A stretch of 64,000 bases of DNA from Thinopyrum elongatum (taxonomy: Eukaryota > Streptophyta > Magnoliopsida > Poales > Poaceae): contig CM022303.1 of assembly GCA_011799875.1 (NCBI GenBank), positions 548,717,368 through 548,781,367 on the forward strand, given 5' to 3'. Position numbers and translations under genes: made by a program. Positions 11,458 through 21,437 of this stretch are shown one piece after another (within the stretch, counting starts at the first letter, position 1; each line of letters opens with the position of its first letter). A model generated the notes under the pieces. That model had not been told where the DNA came from, ran no database searches, and saw only the letters and a list, made by a program, of their open reading frames with translations.

Positions 11458-13039
11458 ACTCCCCCGAGCTTAGACCTCGCTTGTCCTCAAGCAAAAAACC
11501 GAAATCGAAAAACATGCCCACATGCTTAGAGAGAGAGGTGTCGATAAAAACAAAATACGAACATAGAAGCATCATGCATATTATTATAACAGCAAGGAAC
11601 TTTAACATAAAACTTTATCAAGCAACTTTTATCATATAACTTCTCATGAACAAGTAACAATTCATCACAACATTGAAGTATAAAGCATAACCCTTATTGA
11701 AAACCAACAAACTATGTTCCCAGTCAACTTTGCAACTACAATTCATCATATTTTCAGGAAGGGTCGCGTATCGGAGCCTTTAGGCAAGTCCACATACTCA
11801 ACCATCATTTAATCTTCTATGATTTCTAACACTCACAGCATACCCATGAACAAAAAGTTTCAATCGGACACATAGAAAGATAGGGGCTTATAGTTTCGCC
11901 TCCCAACGTATTCACCTCAAGGGTGAAGTCAACAATAATAACTCATGCCCACTCATATCAAATTGGATATATGTGCCTAGATCTTTCCTCACCACATGAT
12001 GCTTGCAAAAAGAGAAAATAAAAAGGAATAGGGAAGAATACTTTGACTCTTACATAAAAGTAGATGCATAAAAGTAAAAGATAGGCCCTTCACAGAGGGA
12101 AGCAGAGGTTGTCATGCGCTTATTTGTTTGTATGCCAAATCCCTTAATGCAAAAGAATGTCATGTTATATTGCCCCTTATGATAGCAACCTTTATTATGC
12201 AGTTCGTCGCTTTTATTACTTTGCCATCATAAGTTCGTACAACGCTTGATTTTCTCTTACACTAAACGATCCAACACTTTTAGAAGCAATTTTTATTGCC
12301 TTATTGCACCGACGACAACTTACTTGAAGGATCTTACTCAATCCATAGGTAGGTATGGTGGACTCTCAAAATAAGATTTTGGGTTTAAGGGTTTTTGGAT
12401 GCACAAGTAGTATCTCTACTTAGTGCGGAGTTTTTGGCTAGCAAAGATATTGAGCAAGCACCACATGTTTAAGGATCTATGACAATATAACTTCTATGTG
12501 AATAAGAAGAAACAAAAATCATTACGTTGTCTTCCTTGTCCAACGTCAATAGTTTTGACACAAAATATTTAATGTGGGCTCACAATCATAAAAGATGTCC
12601 AAGATAGTGTATTTGCATGTGAATCTTCTCTTCCCTTATTAATTCTTTCATGAATGGCATCATTGACCAATGCTATGTTTGTCAATCTCCAATAAATTTT
12701 ACCACTTATACTTTTCCTTATGTGATTTCATTACTTACCATAAGATTAGCATATGATCTTTTTCATTTATTTTCCTTTCTTTTTATTGGAACAAAAGAGT
12801 AAAGAAACCAAACTCAAACTACTCTTTATTATATATCTCGCACACAATTACATCGATAGATAGATCACTAAGCAAGCACTTGAAAAGAAAGGATCGAACT
12901 AAACTTTTATTCAACTAAGTCATAGGATAACTAAAGATCGAACTAAAATAGATAAAAGCAAAGATAGTGGTGGTGATACGATACCGGGGCACCTCCCCCA
13001 AGCTTGGCACAAGCCAAAGGGAGTGCCCATACCATGAAC
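11458..13039 (-). other. A1 3' internal non-coding region with PPT
   Basis: Starts with the polypurine tract (sense strand CTAAGCTCGGGGGAGT, complement at 11458-11473) directly upstream of the 3' LTR. The rest is A+T-rich without a conserved frame and matches 41215-42806 of A2 closely. A second PPT-like copy (CTCCCCCAAGCTTGG, 12993-13007) lies just past the stop codon of the 3' ORF. Confidence 0.75.
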
Positions 13040-13435
13040 TCAAGTTTCTCTTGTTGGGGAAGATGATGAAGGTGGTGCTGATGTAGCTTCACCCTTCAGG
13101 CTCAGGAGGTTCTCCAATCTACGGATGATGCTACAGAGGGCGATGATATGCTGTTGCAACAGAATATTTTCACGAGTGAGATATTTGTTTTGCACATGAA
13201 CCGTTTCAATGACTCTGAAGGCTTCAATTTCAGTAGGGGTAAGATAATCATAGTAGGGTTGAAGGATGTCTTCTTCTTCTGCTGCTGGAATGGCCTGCCC
13301 TACTACCGAAACTTGATCTCCCGCGACTTCCTTGACCTTATCACCCTTGACGGTTTTCTCTGGTTCCTCTCTCTTTCCTTCCATCTTCATCAACCAAGCA
13401 TCCTCTTCTACTTTGTTGGAGGAGGGAGAAGACAT
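13040..13435 (-). CDS. A1 3' accessory ORF, coiled-coil-like, 131 aa
   Basis: Open frame downstream of integrase and before the 3' LTR, on the element's sense strand. I start it at the ATG at 13435 (MSSPSSNKVEEDAW) because A2 has the same start at 43204; the frame is open further upstream. The product is acidic at the N-terminus, with 'EEEDILQPYYDYLTPTEIEAF' near the centre followed by a heptad-like leucine/isoleucine segment (ENILLQQHIIALCSIIRRLE) suggesting a coiled coil, and a Ser/Pro-rich tail. No signal peptide or membrane segment is visible, so it does not look like a classical env. A TATATAAAT sequence lies ~90 bp upstream (13523-13532). Function unknown. Confidence 0.6.
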   Translation of the reverse strand: MSSPSSNKVEEDAWLMKMEGKREEPEKTVKGDKVKEVAGDQVSVVGQAIPAAEEEDILQPYYDYLTPTEIEAFRVIETVHVQNKYLTRENILLQQHIIALCSIIRRLENLLSLKGEATSAPPSSSSPTRET

Positions 13436-13510
13436 GATGCCTGACTTAACAGATCTGACAGAAACAGCAAGAAAGAAGAACAGAAGATTTCTCCGCGATA
13501 CGGTGGCCAA

Positions 13511-13777
13511 TACGTCCGGGGAGTATATAAATATTTTTTATCTTGGGAAACAAGCAAACCAGAGGAAAACAGAGTCGAGAAGGTTCCCGAGGTGGGCACA
13601 ACCCACCTGGGCGCGCCAGGGGGCCCAGGCGCACCCTGGTGTCTTGTGCCCTCCTCGGTTACCTTCCTGGTTGTTTCTTATTTTCCTAATTTTTGTAATA
13701 TTCCAAAACTGACAGAAAATATTTTTGCGGATTTTTCGGAGTCTGTTTACTTACCATATCACGTACCTCCTCTTTTT
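13511..13777 (-). other. A1 integrase-to-3' ORF spacer
   Basis: Non-coding spacer, matching 43205-43552 of A2. It contains a TATATAAAT box at 13523-13532 that is conserved in A2, and a palindromic GGGCACAACCCACCTGGGCG-type stretch around 13590-13640 that also recurs in the LTRs of this group (for example 11120-11190, 40880-40940 and 54540-54580). Confidence 0.55.
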
Positions 13778-14578
13778 TTAGTATTCTGGAGTGTTCCAGA
13801 AGGTCTCTTTTATGTGTTCCTCCGGTGTCATGGTTTGAATAATATTGCTTTCAACATTAATAGGTGTACCTGAGATATAGTGTTTAATTCTTTTCCCATT
13901 GACCACCTTCGGGTTAGTACCTTCGGCATTATTAATTTTTATAGCTCCAGAGCGATAAACCTCCTCGATAATATATGGTCCTTCCCATTTAGAGAGAAGT
14001 TTTCCTACAAAGAATCTAAAATGAGAGTTGTACAAAAGAACATATTCTCCAACTTTGAATTCCCGCTTTTGGATTATCTTGTCATGCCATCTTTTAACTT
14101 TTTCTTAAAATAATTTGGCATTTTCATAAGCTTGGGTTCTCCATTCATCTAATGAGCTAATATCAAATAACCTCTTTTCATCGGCAAGTTTGAAATCATA
14201 GTTGAGTTCTTTAATTGCCCAATATTCTTTATATTCTAACTCTAGAGGCAAATGACAAGCTTTTCCATAAACCATTTTATAGGGAGACATACCCATAGGA
14301 TTTTTGTATGCTGTTCTGTAGACCCAAAGTGCATCATCCAATTTCTTAGACCAATTCTTTCGGGACCTATTAATAGTTTTTTGTAATATTAGTTTTATTT
14401 CTCTATTGCTAAGTTCAACTTGACCACTAGATTGAGGATGATAGGGCGATGCAATTCTATGGTTAACATCATATTTAGCAAGCATTTTACAGAAAGCACC
14501 ATGAATAAAGTGTGAACCACCATCAGTCATTAAATATCTAGGGACTCCAAACCTCGGGAAAATAACTTCTTTAAGCAT
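13778..14578 (-). pseudogene. A1 integrase, C-terminal part
   Basis: Two minus frames (14578-14105 and 14035-13778). The first begins inside the integrase core: the second catalytic Asp (YLMTDGGSHFIHGAF), the YHPQSSGQVELSNREIK segment with the catalytic Glu, then the Gypsy integrase C-terminal barrel (LLSKWEGPYIIEEVYRSGAI). It lacks the zinc-binding HHCC domain and first Asp because S1 and an associated deletion removed about 315 bp that are present in A2 (44351-44668). A stop/frameshift near 14105 separates the two parts. Confidence 0.85.
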
Positions 14579-14579
14579 A

Positions 14580-14794
14580 CATCAAGTGAATCAATAGAAC
14601 ATCCCATTGTCACCACAGATATCCCATAGCAAGACATACATCAAGTGTTCTCAAATCCATTACTCAATCCAACATAACGAAACCTCAAAGAGCAAGAATC
14701 AATTCATCACAAGAAGGTGGAGGGGGAGAAACACCATATGATTCAACTATAATAACAAAGCTCGCGGTACATCAAGATTGTGCCAAATCAAGAA

Positions 14795-14835
<41 letters not shown>

Positions 14836-15310
14836 AAACACATAGCTACTGGTACATACCCTTAGCCCCGAGGGTGAACTACTCCCTCCTCATCATAGAG
14901 ACCGCCGAGATGATGAAGATGGCCTCCGGTGATGGTTTCCCCCTTTGGCAGGGTGCCGGAACGGGCTCCCGATTGATTTTTCATGGCTACAGAGGCTTAC
15001 GGCGGCAGAACTTCCGATCTAGGGTTCTTTTCAGAGGTTTCTGTATATATGAGAGTATTTGGCGTTGGAAACAAGTCAGGGGGACACCCGAGGGGACCAC
15101 AAGCTCTAGGGGCGCGCCCTAGGGGTGGGCGTACCCCCTGGCTTGCGGCCTCCTCGGTCACCTCCTGGCACAGCTCCGGTGCTCCGTGGGTCTCTTCTGG
15201 CCCATAATTGATCACCGTAAATTTTCATCCTATTCCGAGAACTTTTATTTCTACACAAAAAACGAGTAGGTGAATACTTCATAAATTATAGATACGTTGG
15301 AGACGTATCA
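14580..15310 (-). repeat. S1 3' LTR, truncated
   Basis: Aligns with 20512-21311 of the 5' LTR. It lacks the outer ~535 bp (U5 side) and has an internal ~110-bp deletion near 15262. It contains a (GA)n microsatellite at 14788-14833, expanded relative to the shorter GA run at 20728-20746 in the other LTR. The sense-strand 5' end TGATACGTCTCCAACG is intact. Confidence 0.88.
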
Positions 15311-18300
15311 GCATCCCCAAGCTTAATTCCTGCTCGTCCTCGAGTAGGTGAATGATAAAAGAAAGAATTTATGAAGTGTGAATGCTACGTAACATATTTA
15401 TCAATGTAATCTTCTTTATTGTGGCATGAATGTTCAGATCCATAAGATTCAAAACAAAAGTTTAATATTGACATAAAAACAATAATACTTCAAGCATACT
15501 AATAAAGCAATCATGTCTTCTCAAAATATCATGGCCAAAGAAAGTTATCCCTACAAAATCATATAGTCTGGCTATGCTCTATCTTCATCACACAAAATAT
15601 TTCATCATGCACAACCCCGATGAAAAGCCAAGCAATTGTTTCATACTTTTAATGTTCTCAAGCTTTTTCAACTTTCACGCAATACATGAGCATGAGCCAT
15701 GGATATAGCACTAAAAGTGGAATAGAGTATGGTGGAGGTTGTGAGGAGAAGACAAAAAGGAGAAAGTCTCACATCAACTAGGCAAATTAATGGGCTATGG
15801 AGATGCCCATCAATTTATATCGATGCAAGTGAGTAGGGATTGCCATGCAACGGATGCACTAGAGCTATAAGTGTAAGAAAGCTCAAAAAGAAACTAAGTG
15901 GGTGTGCATCCAACTTGCTTGCTCACGAAGACCTAGGGCAATTTGAGGAAGCCCATCATTGGAATATACAAGCCAAGTTCTATAATGAAAAATTCCCACT
16001 AGTATATGAAAGTGATAAAATAGGAGACTCTCTATCATGAAGAACATGGTGCTACTTTGAAGCACAAGTGTGGAAAAAGGATAGTAACATTGTCCCTTCT
16101 CTCTTTATCTCTCTTTTTTTTGGCCTTCTTTGGCCTCCTTTTTTTATTTGGGCTTCTTTGGCCTCTTTTATTTTTTTTTAAAGTCCGGAGACTCATCCCA
16201 ACTTGTGAGGGAACCATAGCTTCCATCATCCTTTCCTCACATGGGACAATGCTCTAATAATGATGATCATCATACTTTTATTTACTTACAACTCAAGAAT
16301 TACAACTCGATACTAGAATAGAATATGACTCTATATGAATGCCTCCGGCGGTGTACCGGGATGTGCAATGATGAAGAGTGACATGTATAAAAAATATGAA
16401 CGGTGGCCAAGCCACAAATACTATGCCAACTACATGATCATGCAAAGCAATATGACAATGATGGTACGTGTCATAATAAACGGAACAGTGGAAGTTGCAT
16501 GGCAATATATCTCAGAATGGCTATGGAAATTCCATAATAGGTAGGTATGGTGGCTGTTTTGAGGAAGGGTATATGGTGATTTTAATGCACCGGCGAAAGT
16601 TGCGCGGTACTAGAGAGGCTAGCAATGGTGGAAGGGTGAGAGTGCGTATAATCCATGGACTCAACATTAGTCATAAAGAACTCACATACTTATTGCAAAA
16701 GTTTATTAGCCATCCAAACAAAGTACTACACGCATGCTCCTAGGGGGATAGATTGTTAGGAAAATACCATCGCTCGTCCCCGATCGCCACTCATAAGGAA
16801 GACAATCAAAAAATAAATCATGCTCCGACTTCATCACATAACGGTTCACCATACGTGCATGCTACGGGAATCACAAACTTTAACACAAGTATTTCTACCA
16901 ATCCACAATTACTCACTAGCATGACTCTAATATCACCATCTTTAAATCTCAAAACAAATGCAAGGAATCAAACTTCTCATATATTCAATGCTCTTCATGA
17001 AAGTTTTTATTATATCCCTCTTGAATACCCATCATATTAGGACAAAATTCATAACCTAAGCAAATTGCCATAGTATTTATAAGACTCTCAAAATAATATA
17101 AGTAAAGAAAGAGAGTTCATCAATTTCTTCAAAATAAAACCACCGCCGTGCTCTAAAAAGATATAAGTGAAGCACTAGAGCAACTGACAAACTACTCCAA
17201 AAAGATATAAGTGAAGATCAATGAGTAGTCAAATAATTAAGTAACTATGTGAAGACTCTCTCTCATTTAAAAATTTCAGATCTAAGTATTTTATTAAAAC
17301 AGCAAGCAAAACAAAATAAAATTACATTCTAAAAATAGCACACATCATGTGAAGAAGCAAAAACTTAGGCTCAACCGATACTAACCGATAATTCTTGATG
17401 AAGAAAGGTGGGATGCCTACCGGGGCATCCCCAAGCTTAGATGCTTGAGACTTCTTGAAATATTATCTTGGGATGCCTTAGGCATCTCCAAGCTTGAGCT
17501 TTTGTTTCTCCTTAATTCTTTTTATATCACGGTTTCCCTAAATCTTAAAAACTTCATCCACACAAAACTTCAACAAGAACTCGTGAGATAAGTTAGTATA
17601 AATCAAATGCAAACCTTATCATTCTCTACTGTAGAAAATCACTAAAATTATAATTTAACATTGCATACTAAATTCCTCTGCATATTTAATACTCCTATCC
17701 TCAAATAATAGAATCATTAAACAAGCAAACATATGCAAACAATGCAAACATAACAGCAATCTGTCTAAACAGGACAGTCTGTAAAGAGTGCAATTATACT
17801 CATACTTAACTAACTCCAACAATTCTGAAAAATTACCACACTGTATAAAATTTGTTTCATAATAACATGTAAAATGTTAAAGATTTTATCATGTTCTGAC
17901 TATTCACAAATATTCAAAACATAACAACAAACTTTCAGTTTTTAAACAGCAACATATAGACTTGCAAAATAAGCATGGTAAAGGCTATACTTGACACTTT
18001 ATTGAAATAAAAGATGCAAAACATTACTATAAATAACAGCAAGTAAATATCAACAAAATAAAATGACACTCCAAGCAAAACTCATATCATGTGACGAATA
18101 AAAATATAGCTCCAAGTGCGGTTACCGATAATGTTGAAGACGAAAGAGGGGATGCCCCGAAGGCATCCCCAAGCTTAGTTGCTTGAATATTCCTTGAATA
18201 TTATCTTGGGGTGCCTTGGGAATCCCCAAGCTTAGGGTATTGTCACTCCTTATTCTCCTCATATCGATATCTCACCCAAAACTTGAAAACTTCAATCACA

Positions 18301-18879
18301 CAAAACTTAACGGAACTTTGTGAGATGGGTTAGCATAGTAAAACAAATCATTCACTTGGTTACTGTAAAATACAAGATTCATAATTGTTTCCACATAATT
18401 CCTACTTTACTCCATAATTTCCACAATTTATATTAAGCAATATAAGCTATAGAAACAATAAAACAAGCAAACTATGCATCGAAAATAGAATCTGTCAAAA
18501 ACAGAACAGTCTGTAAAGATCGGAATTATGCTCATACTTATATTACCCTAAAAATTCTGAAAAATTAGGTAAACGTAGAAAATTTGTATATAAATGTTCT
18601 GTAAAAAAATCAGAGTTTTTCCACGTTCCAGTGAATTTTAACATTACTGTTACTTAATGCGAAAGTTTCTGTTTTTGCACAGAATCAAATCAACTATCAA
18701 CCACACTATCCCAAAGGCTTTACTTGGCACTTTATTGAAACAAAAGCTATAAAACATGATTACTATAGTAGTTTAATCATGTGATCACACAAAAACAGTA
18801 GGGGTAAATATTGGGTTGTCTCCCAATAAGCGCTTTTCTTTAACGCCTTTTTAGCTAGGCATGATGATTTCAATGATGC
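15311..18879 (-). other. S1 internal non-coding region with repeated PPT-like modules
   Basis: 3.6 kb without a supported gene; A+T-rich with many short direct repeats. The PPT (sense AAGCTTGGGGATGC) abuts the LTR at 15311. Two paired modules recur internally at 17411-17496 and 18148-18236. Each pair has a short palindrome around GGATGCC/GGCATCC followed by CCCCAAGCTTAG (PPT complement), repeated about 55-60 bp later. Confidence 0.7.
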
Positions 18880-19848
18880 TCACATAAAAGATAAGAATTG
18901 AAACACAATGGGAGCATAATGAAGCATATGACTAGCACATTTAAGTCTACCACACTTCCTATGCATAGGGATTTTGTGATAAAACAATTTATGGGAACAA
19001 GAATCAACTAGCATAGGAAGGCAAAACAAGCATGACTTCAAAACTTTCAACACATAGAGAGGAAACTTGATATTATTGCAATATGTAAAAGCATATGTTC
19101 CTCTCTCATAATAATTTTCAGTAGCATCATGAATGAATTCAACAATATAACTATCACATAAAGCATTCTTTTCATGATTCACAAGCATAGAATTTTCATT
19201 ACACTCCACATAAGCAAATTTATTCTCATGAATATTAGTGGGAGCAAACTCAACAAAATAACTATCATGTGAGGCATAATCCAATTGAAAATTAAAATCA
19301 TGATGACAAGTTTCATGGTTATTATTATTCTTTATAGCATACATGTCATCACAATAATCATCATAGATAGCAACTTTGTTCTCATAATCAACTTGAACCT
19401 CTTCCAAAATAGTGGATTCATCACTAAATAAAGTCACGACCTCTCCAAATCCACTTTTATCAATATTGTGAAAAGATTCAACACCCTCCAAAATAGTGGG
19501 ATCGTTATTACCTAGAGTTGACACTCTTCCAAACCCACTTTCATGAACATCATCATAAATAGGAGGCATGATATCATCATAATAAATTTGCTCAACAAAA
19601 CTTGGGGGACAAAAAATATCATCTTCATCAAACATAGCATCCCCAAGCTTATGGCTTTGCATATCATTAGCATCATGGATATTCAAAGAATTCATACCAA
19701 CAACATTGCAATCATGTTTATCATTCAAAGATTTAGTGCCAAACATTTTATTAACTTCTTCTTCTAACACTTGAGCACAATTTTCCTTTCCATCATTTTC
19801 ACGAAAGGCATTAAAAAGATGAAGCATATGAGGCAACCTCAATTCCAT
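18880..19848 (-). CDS. S1 ORF, 322 aa, unknown (non-autonomous Athila-like)
   Basis: Single intact frame starting at the ATG at 19848, ~100 bp downstream of the PBS, where gag would start. The product is Asp/Asn/His-rich and acidic. It has two imperfect copies of a 'SGFG(E/R)V.TL....TILE.V' phrase (residues ~104-120 and ~132-150) and a C-terminal Cys/His-rich segment (LVDSCSHKLFYHKIPMHR). No zinc knuckle, protease or other recognised domain is present. The homologue at 57810-58685 shares ~75-80% of residues by eye and lacks one of the two repeats. Conservation of the open frame in two diverged copies suggests past selection or recent origin from a common master. Function unknown. Confidence 0.7.
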   Translation of the reverse strand: MELRLPHMLHLFNAFRENDGKENCAQVLEEEVNKMFGTKSLNDKHDCNVVGMNSLNIHDANDMQSHKLGDAMFDEDDIFCPPSFVEQIYYDDIMPPIYDDVHESGFGRVSTLGNNDPTILEGVESFHNIDKSGFGEVVTLFSDESTILEEVQVDYENKVAIYDDYCDDMYAIKNNNNHETCHHDFNFQLDYASHDSYFVEFAPTNIHENKFAYVECNENSMLVNHEKNALCDSYIVEFIHDATENYYERGTYAFTYCNNIKFPLYVLKVLKSCLFCLPMLVDSCSHKLFYHKIPMHRKCGRLKCASHMLHYAPIVFQFLSFM

Positions 19849-19946
19849 TTTTTTTGTAGTTTTCTTTTATAGACTAAACTAGTGATAAAACAAAAAACTA
19901 AAAGATTCAATTGCAAGATCTAAAGATATACCTTCAAGCACTCACC

Positions 19947-19964
19947 TCCCCGGCAACGGCGCCA
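19947..19964 (-). promoter_or_regulatory. S1 primer binding site
   Basis: The complement of TGGCGCCGTTGCCGGGGA, 10 bp inside the 5' LTR. It is the priming site for minus-strand DNA typical of Athila-type elements (tRNA-Asp class). Identical at 57694-57711 in S2. Confidence 0.9.
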
Positions 19965-19974
19965 GAAAAGAGCT

Positions 19975-21311
19975 TGATGTCTACTACGCAACCATCTTCT
20001 TGTAGACTCGTGTTGGGCCTCCAAACGCAGAGTTCTGTAGGACAGTGGCAATTTTACCTCAAGTGAATGACCTAAGGTTTATCAATCCGTGGGAGGCGTA
20101 GGATGAAGATGGTCTCTCTCAAACAACTCTGCAATCAAATAACAAAGAGTCTTCTATGTCCCCAACACACCCAATACAATGGTAAATTGTATAGGTGCAC
20201 TAGTTCGGCGAAGAGATGGTGATACAAGTGTAATATGGATAGTAGATATAGGTTTTTGTAATCTTAAAATATAAAAACAGCAAGGTAGCAAGTAACAAAA
20301 GCGAGCAAAAACGGTATTGCAATGCTTGAAAACAAGGCCTAGGGTTCATACTTTCACTAGTGCAAATTCTCTCAACAATCCCTCAACGTGCAACAAAGAA
20401 TCACTCAAAAGTTTCTATCAGAGAACGTAGGACGAAAACATGCATCAACCCCTATGCATAGATTACCCCAATGTCACCTAGGGAATCCACGAGTTGAGTG
20501 CCAAACATACATCAAGTGAATCAATAGAACATCCCATTGTCACCACAGATATCCCATCGCAAGACATACATCAAGTGTTCTCAAATCCAATACTCAATCC
20601 AACATAACGAAACCAAAAAGAGCAAGAATCAATTCATCACAAGAAGGTAGAGGGGGAGAAACACCATATGATTCAACTATAATAACAAAGCTTGCGGTAC
20701 ATCAAGATCGTGCCAAATCAAGAACACGAGAGAGAGAGAGAGAGAGATCAAACACATAGCTACTGGTACATACCCTCAGGCCTGAGGGTGAACTACTCCC
20801 TCCTCGTCATGGAGACTGCCGGGATGATGAAGATGGCCTTCGGTGATGGTTTCCCCCTCCGAAAGGGTGCCGAAACGGGCTCCCGATTGGTTTTTCGTGG
20901 CTACAGAGGCTTACGGCAGCGGAACTTCCGATCTAGGGTTCTTTTGGGAGGTTTCTGTATATATAAGAGTATTTGTCATTGGAAACAAGTTAGGGGACAC
21001 CCGAGGGGCCCACAAGCCCTAGGGGCGCGCCCTGGGGGGTGGGCACGCCCCCCTGGCTTGTGGCCTCATCGGTCACCTCCTGGCATAGCTCCGGTGCTTC
21101 GTGGGTCTCTTCTAGTCCATAATTGATCACCATAAATTTTCAGCCTATTTCGAGAACTTTTATTTCTGCACAAAAAACAACACCATGGTAGTTCTGCTGA
21201 AAACAGCGTCAGTCCAGGTTAGTTCTAATAAAATCATACCAAAACCATATAAAATTGTTGCAAACATGGCATGAATACTTCATAAATTATAGATACGTTG
21301 AAGACGTATCA
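19975..21311 (-). repeat. S1 5' LTR
   Basis: 1337 bp. On the sense strand it begins TGATACGTCTTCAACG and ends GTAGTAGACATCA. The end is fixed by the S2 copy, where the same CATCA is followed by a target-site duplication. No gene; a 144-codon frame over it (20692-21126) is incidental. Confidence 0.9.
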
Positions 21312-21437
21312 GCCCTCCATAAGCTTCAGAGTGACATTTCCGTAGGATTTGTTCATATTCATGCTCAGGTACACAGCGTCTAATAATATCATCTACTCCT
21401 TATTTATAAAGATGTGGGTCATCCCAAGAGTAATGTC

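Larger units (their letters stand above)
14580..21311 (-). mobile_element. Non-autonomous Athila-like element S1
   Basis: 5' LTR 19975-21311 (TGATACGTCTTCAACG ... GTAGACATCA), PBS 19947-19964, one ORF (18880-19848), a long non-coding internal region, PPT next to the 3' LTR and a truncated 3' LTR (14580-15310). It carries no protease, RT or integrase, so it must be mobilised in trans. It interrupts the A1 integrase region. The left end is cut inside the LTR, together with A1 sequence, so only the right target copy (GCCCT, aligning with GTCCT in A2) is left. The same kind of element, in opposite orientation, is S2. Sabrina-like; name tentative. Confidence 0.85.

Noticed and set aside
14788..14833. 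(GA)n tract as a regulatory element
   Set aside because: The same tract differs in length between the S1 LTRs (20728-20746) and also occurs at 62091-62127; it behaves as a microsatellite.
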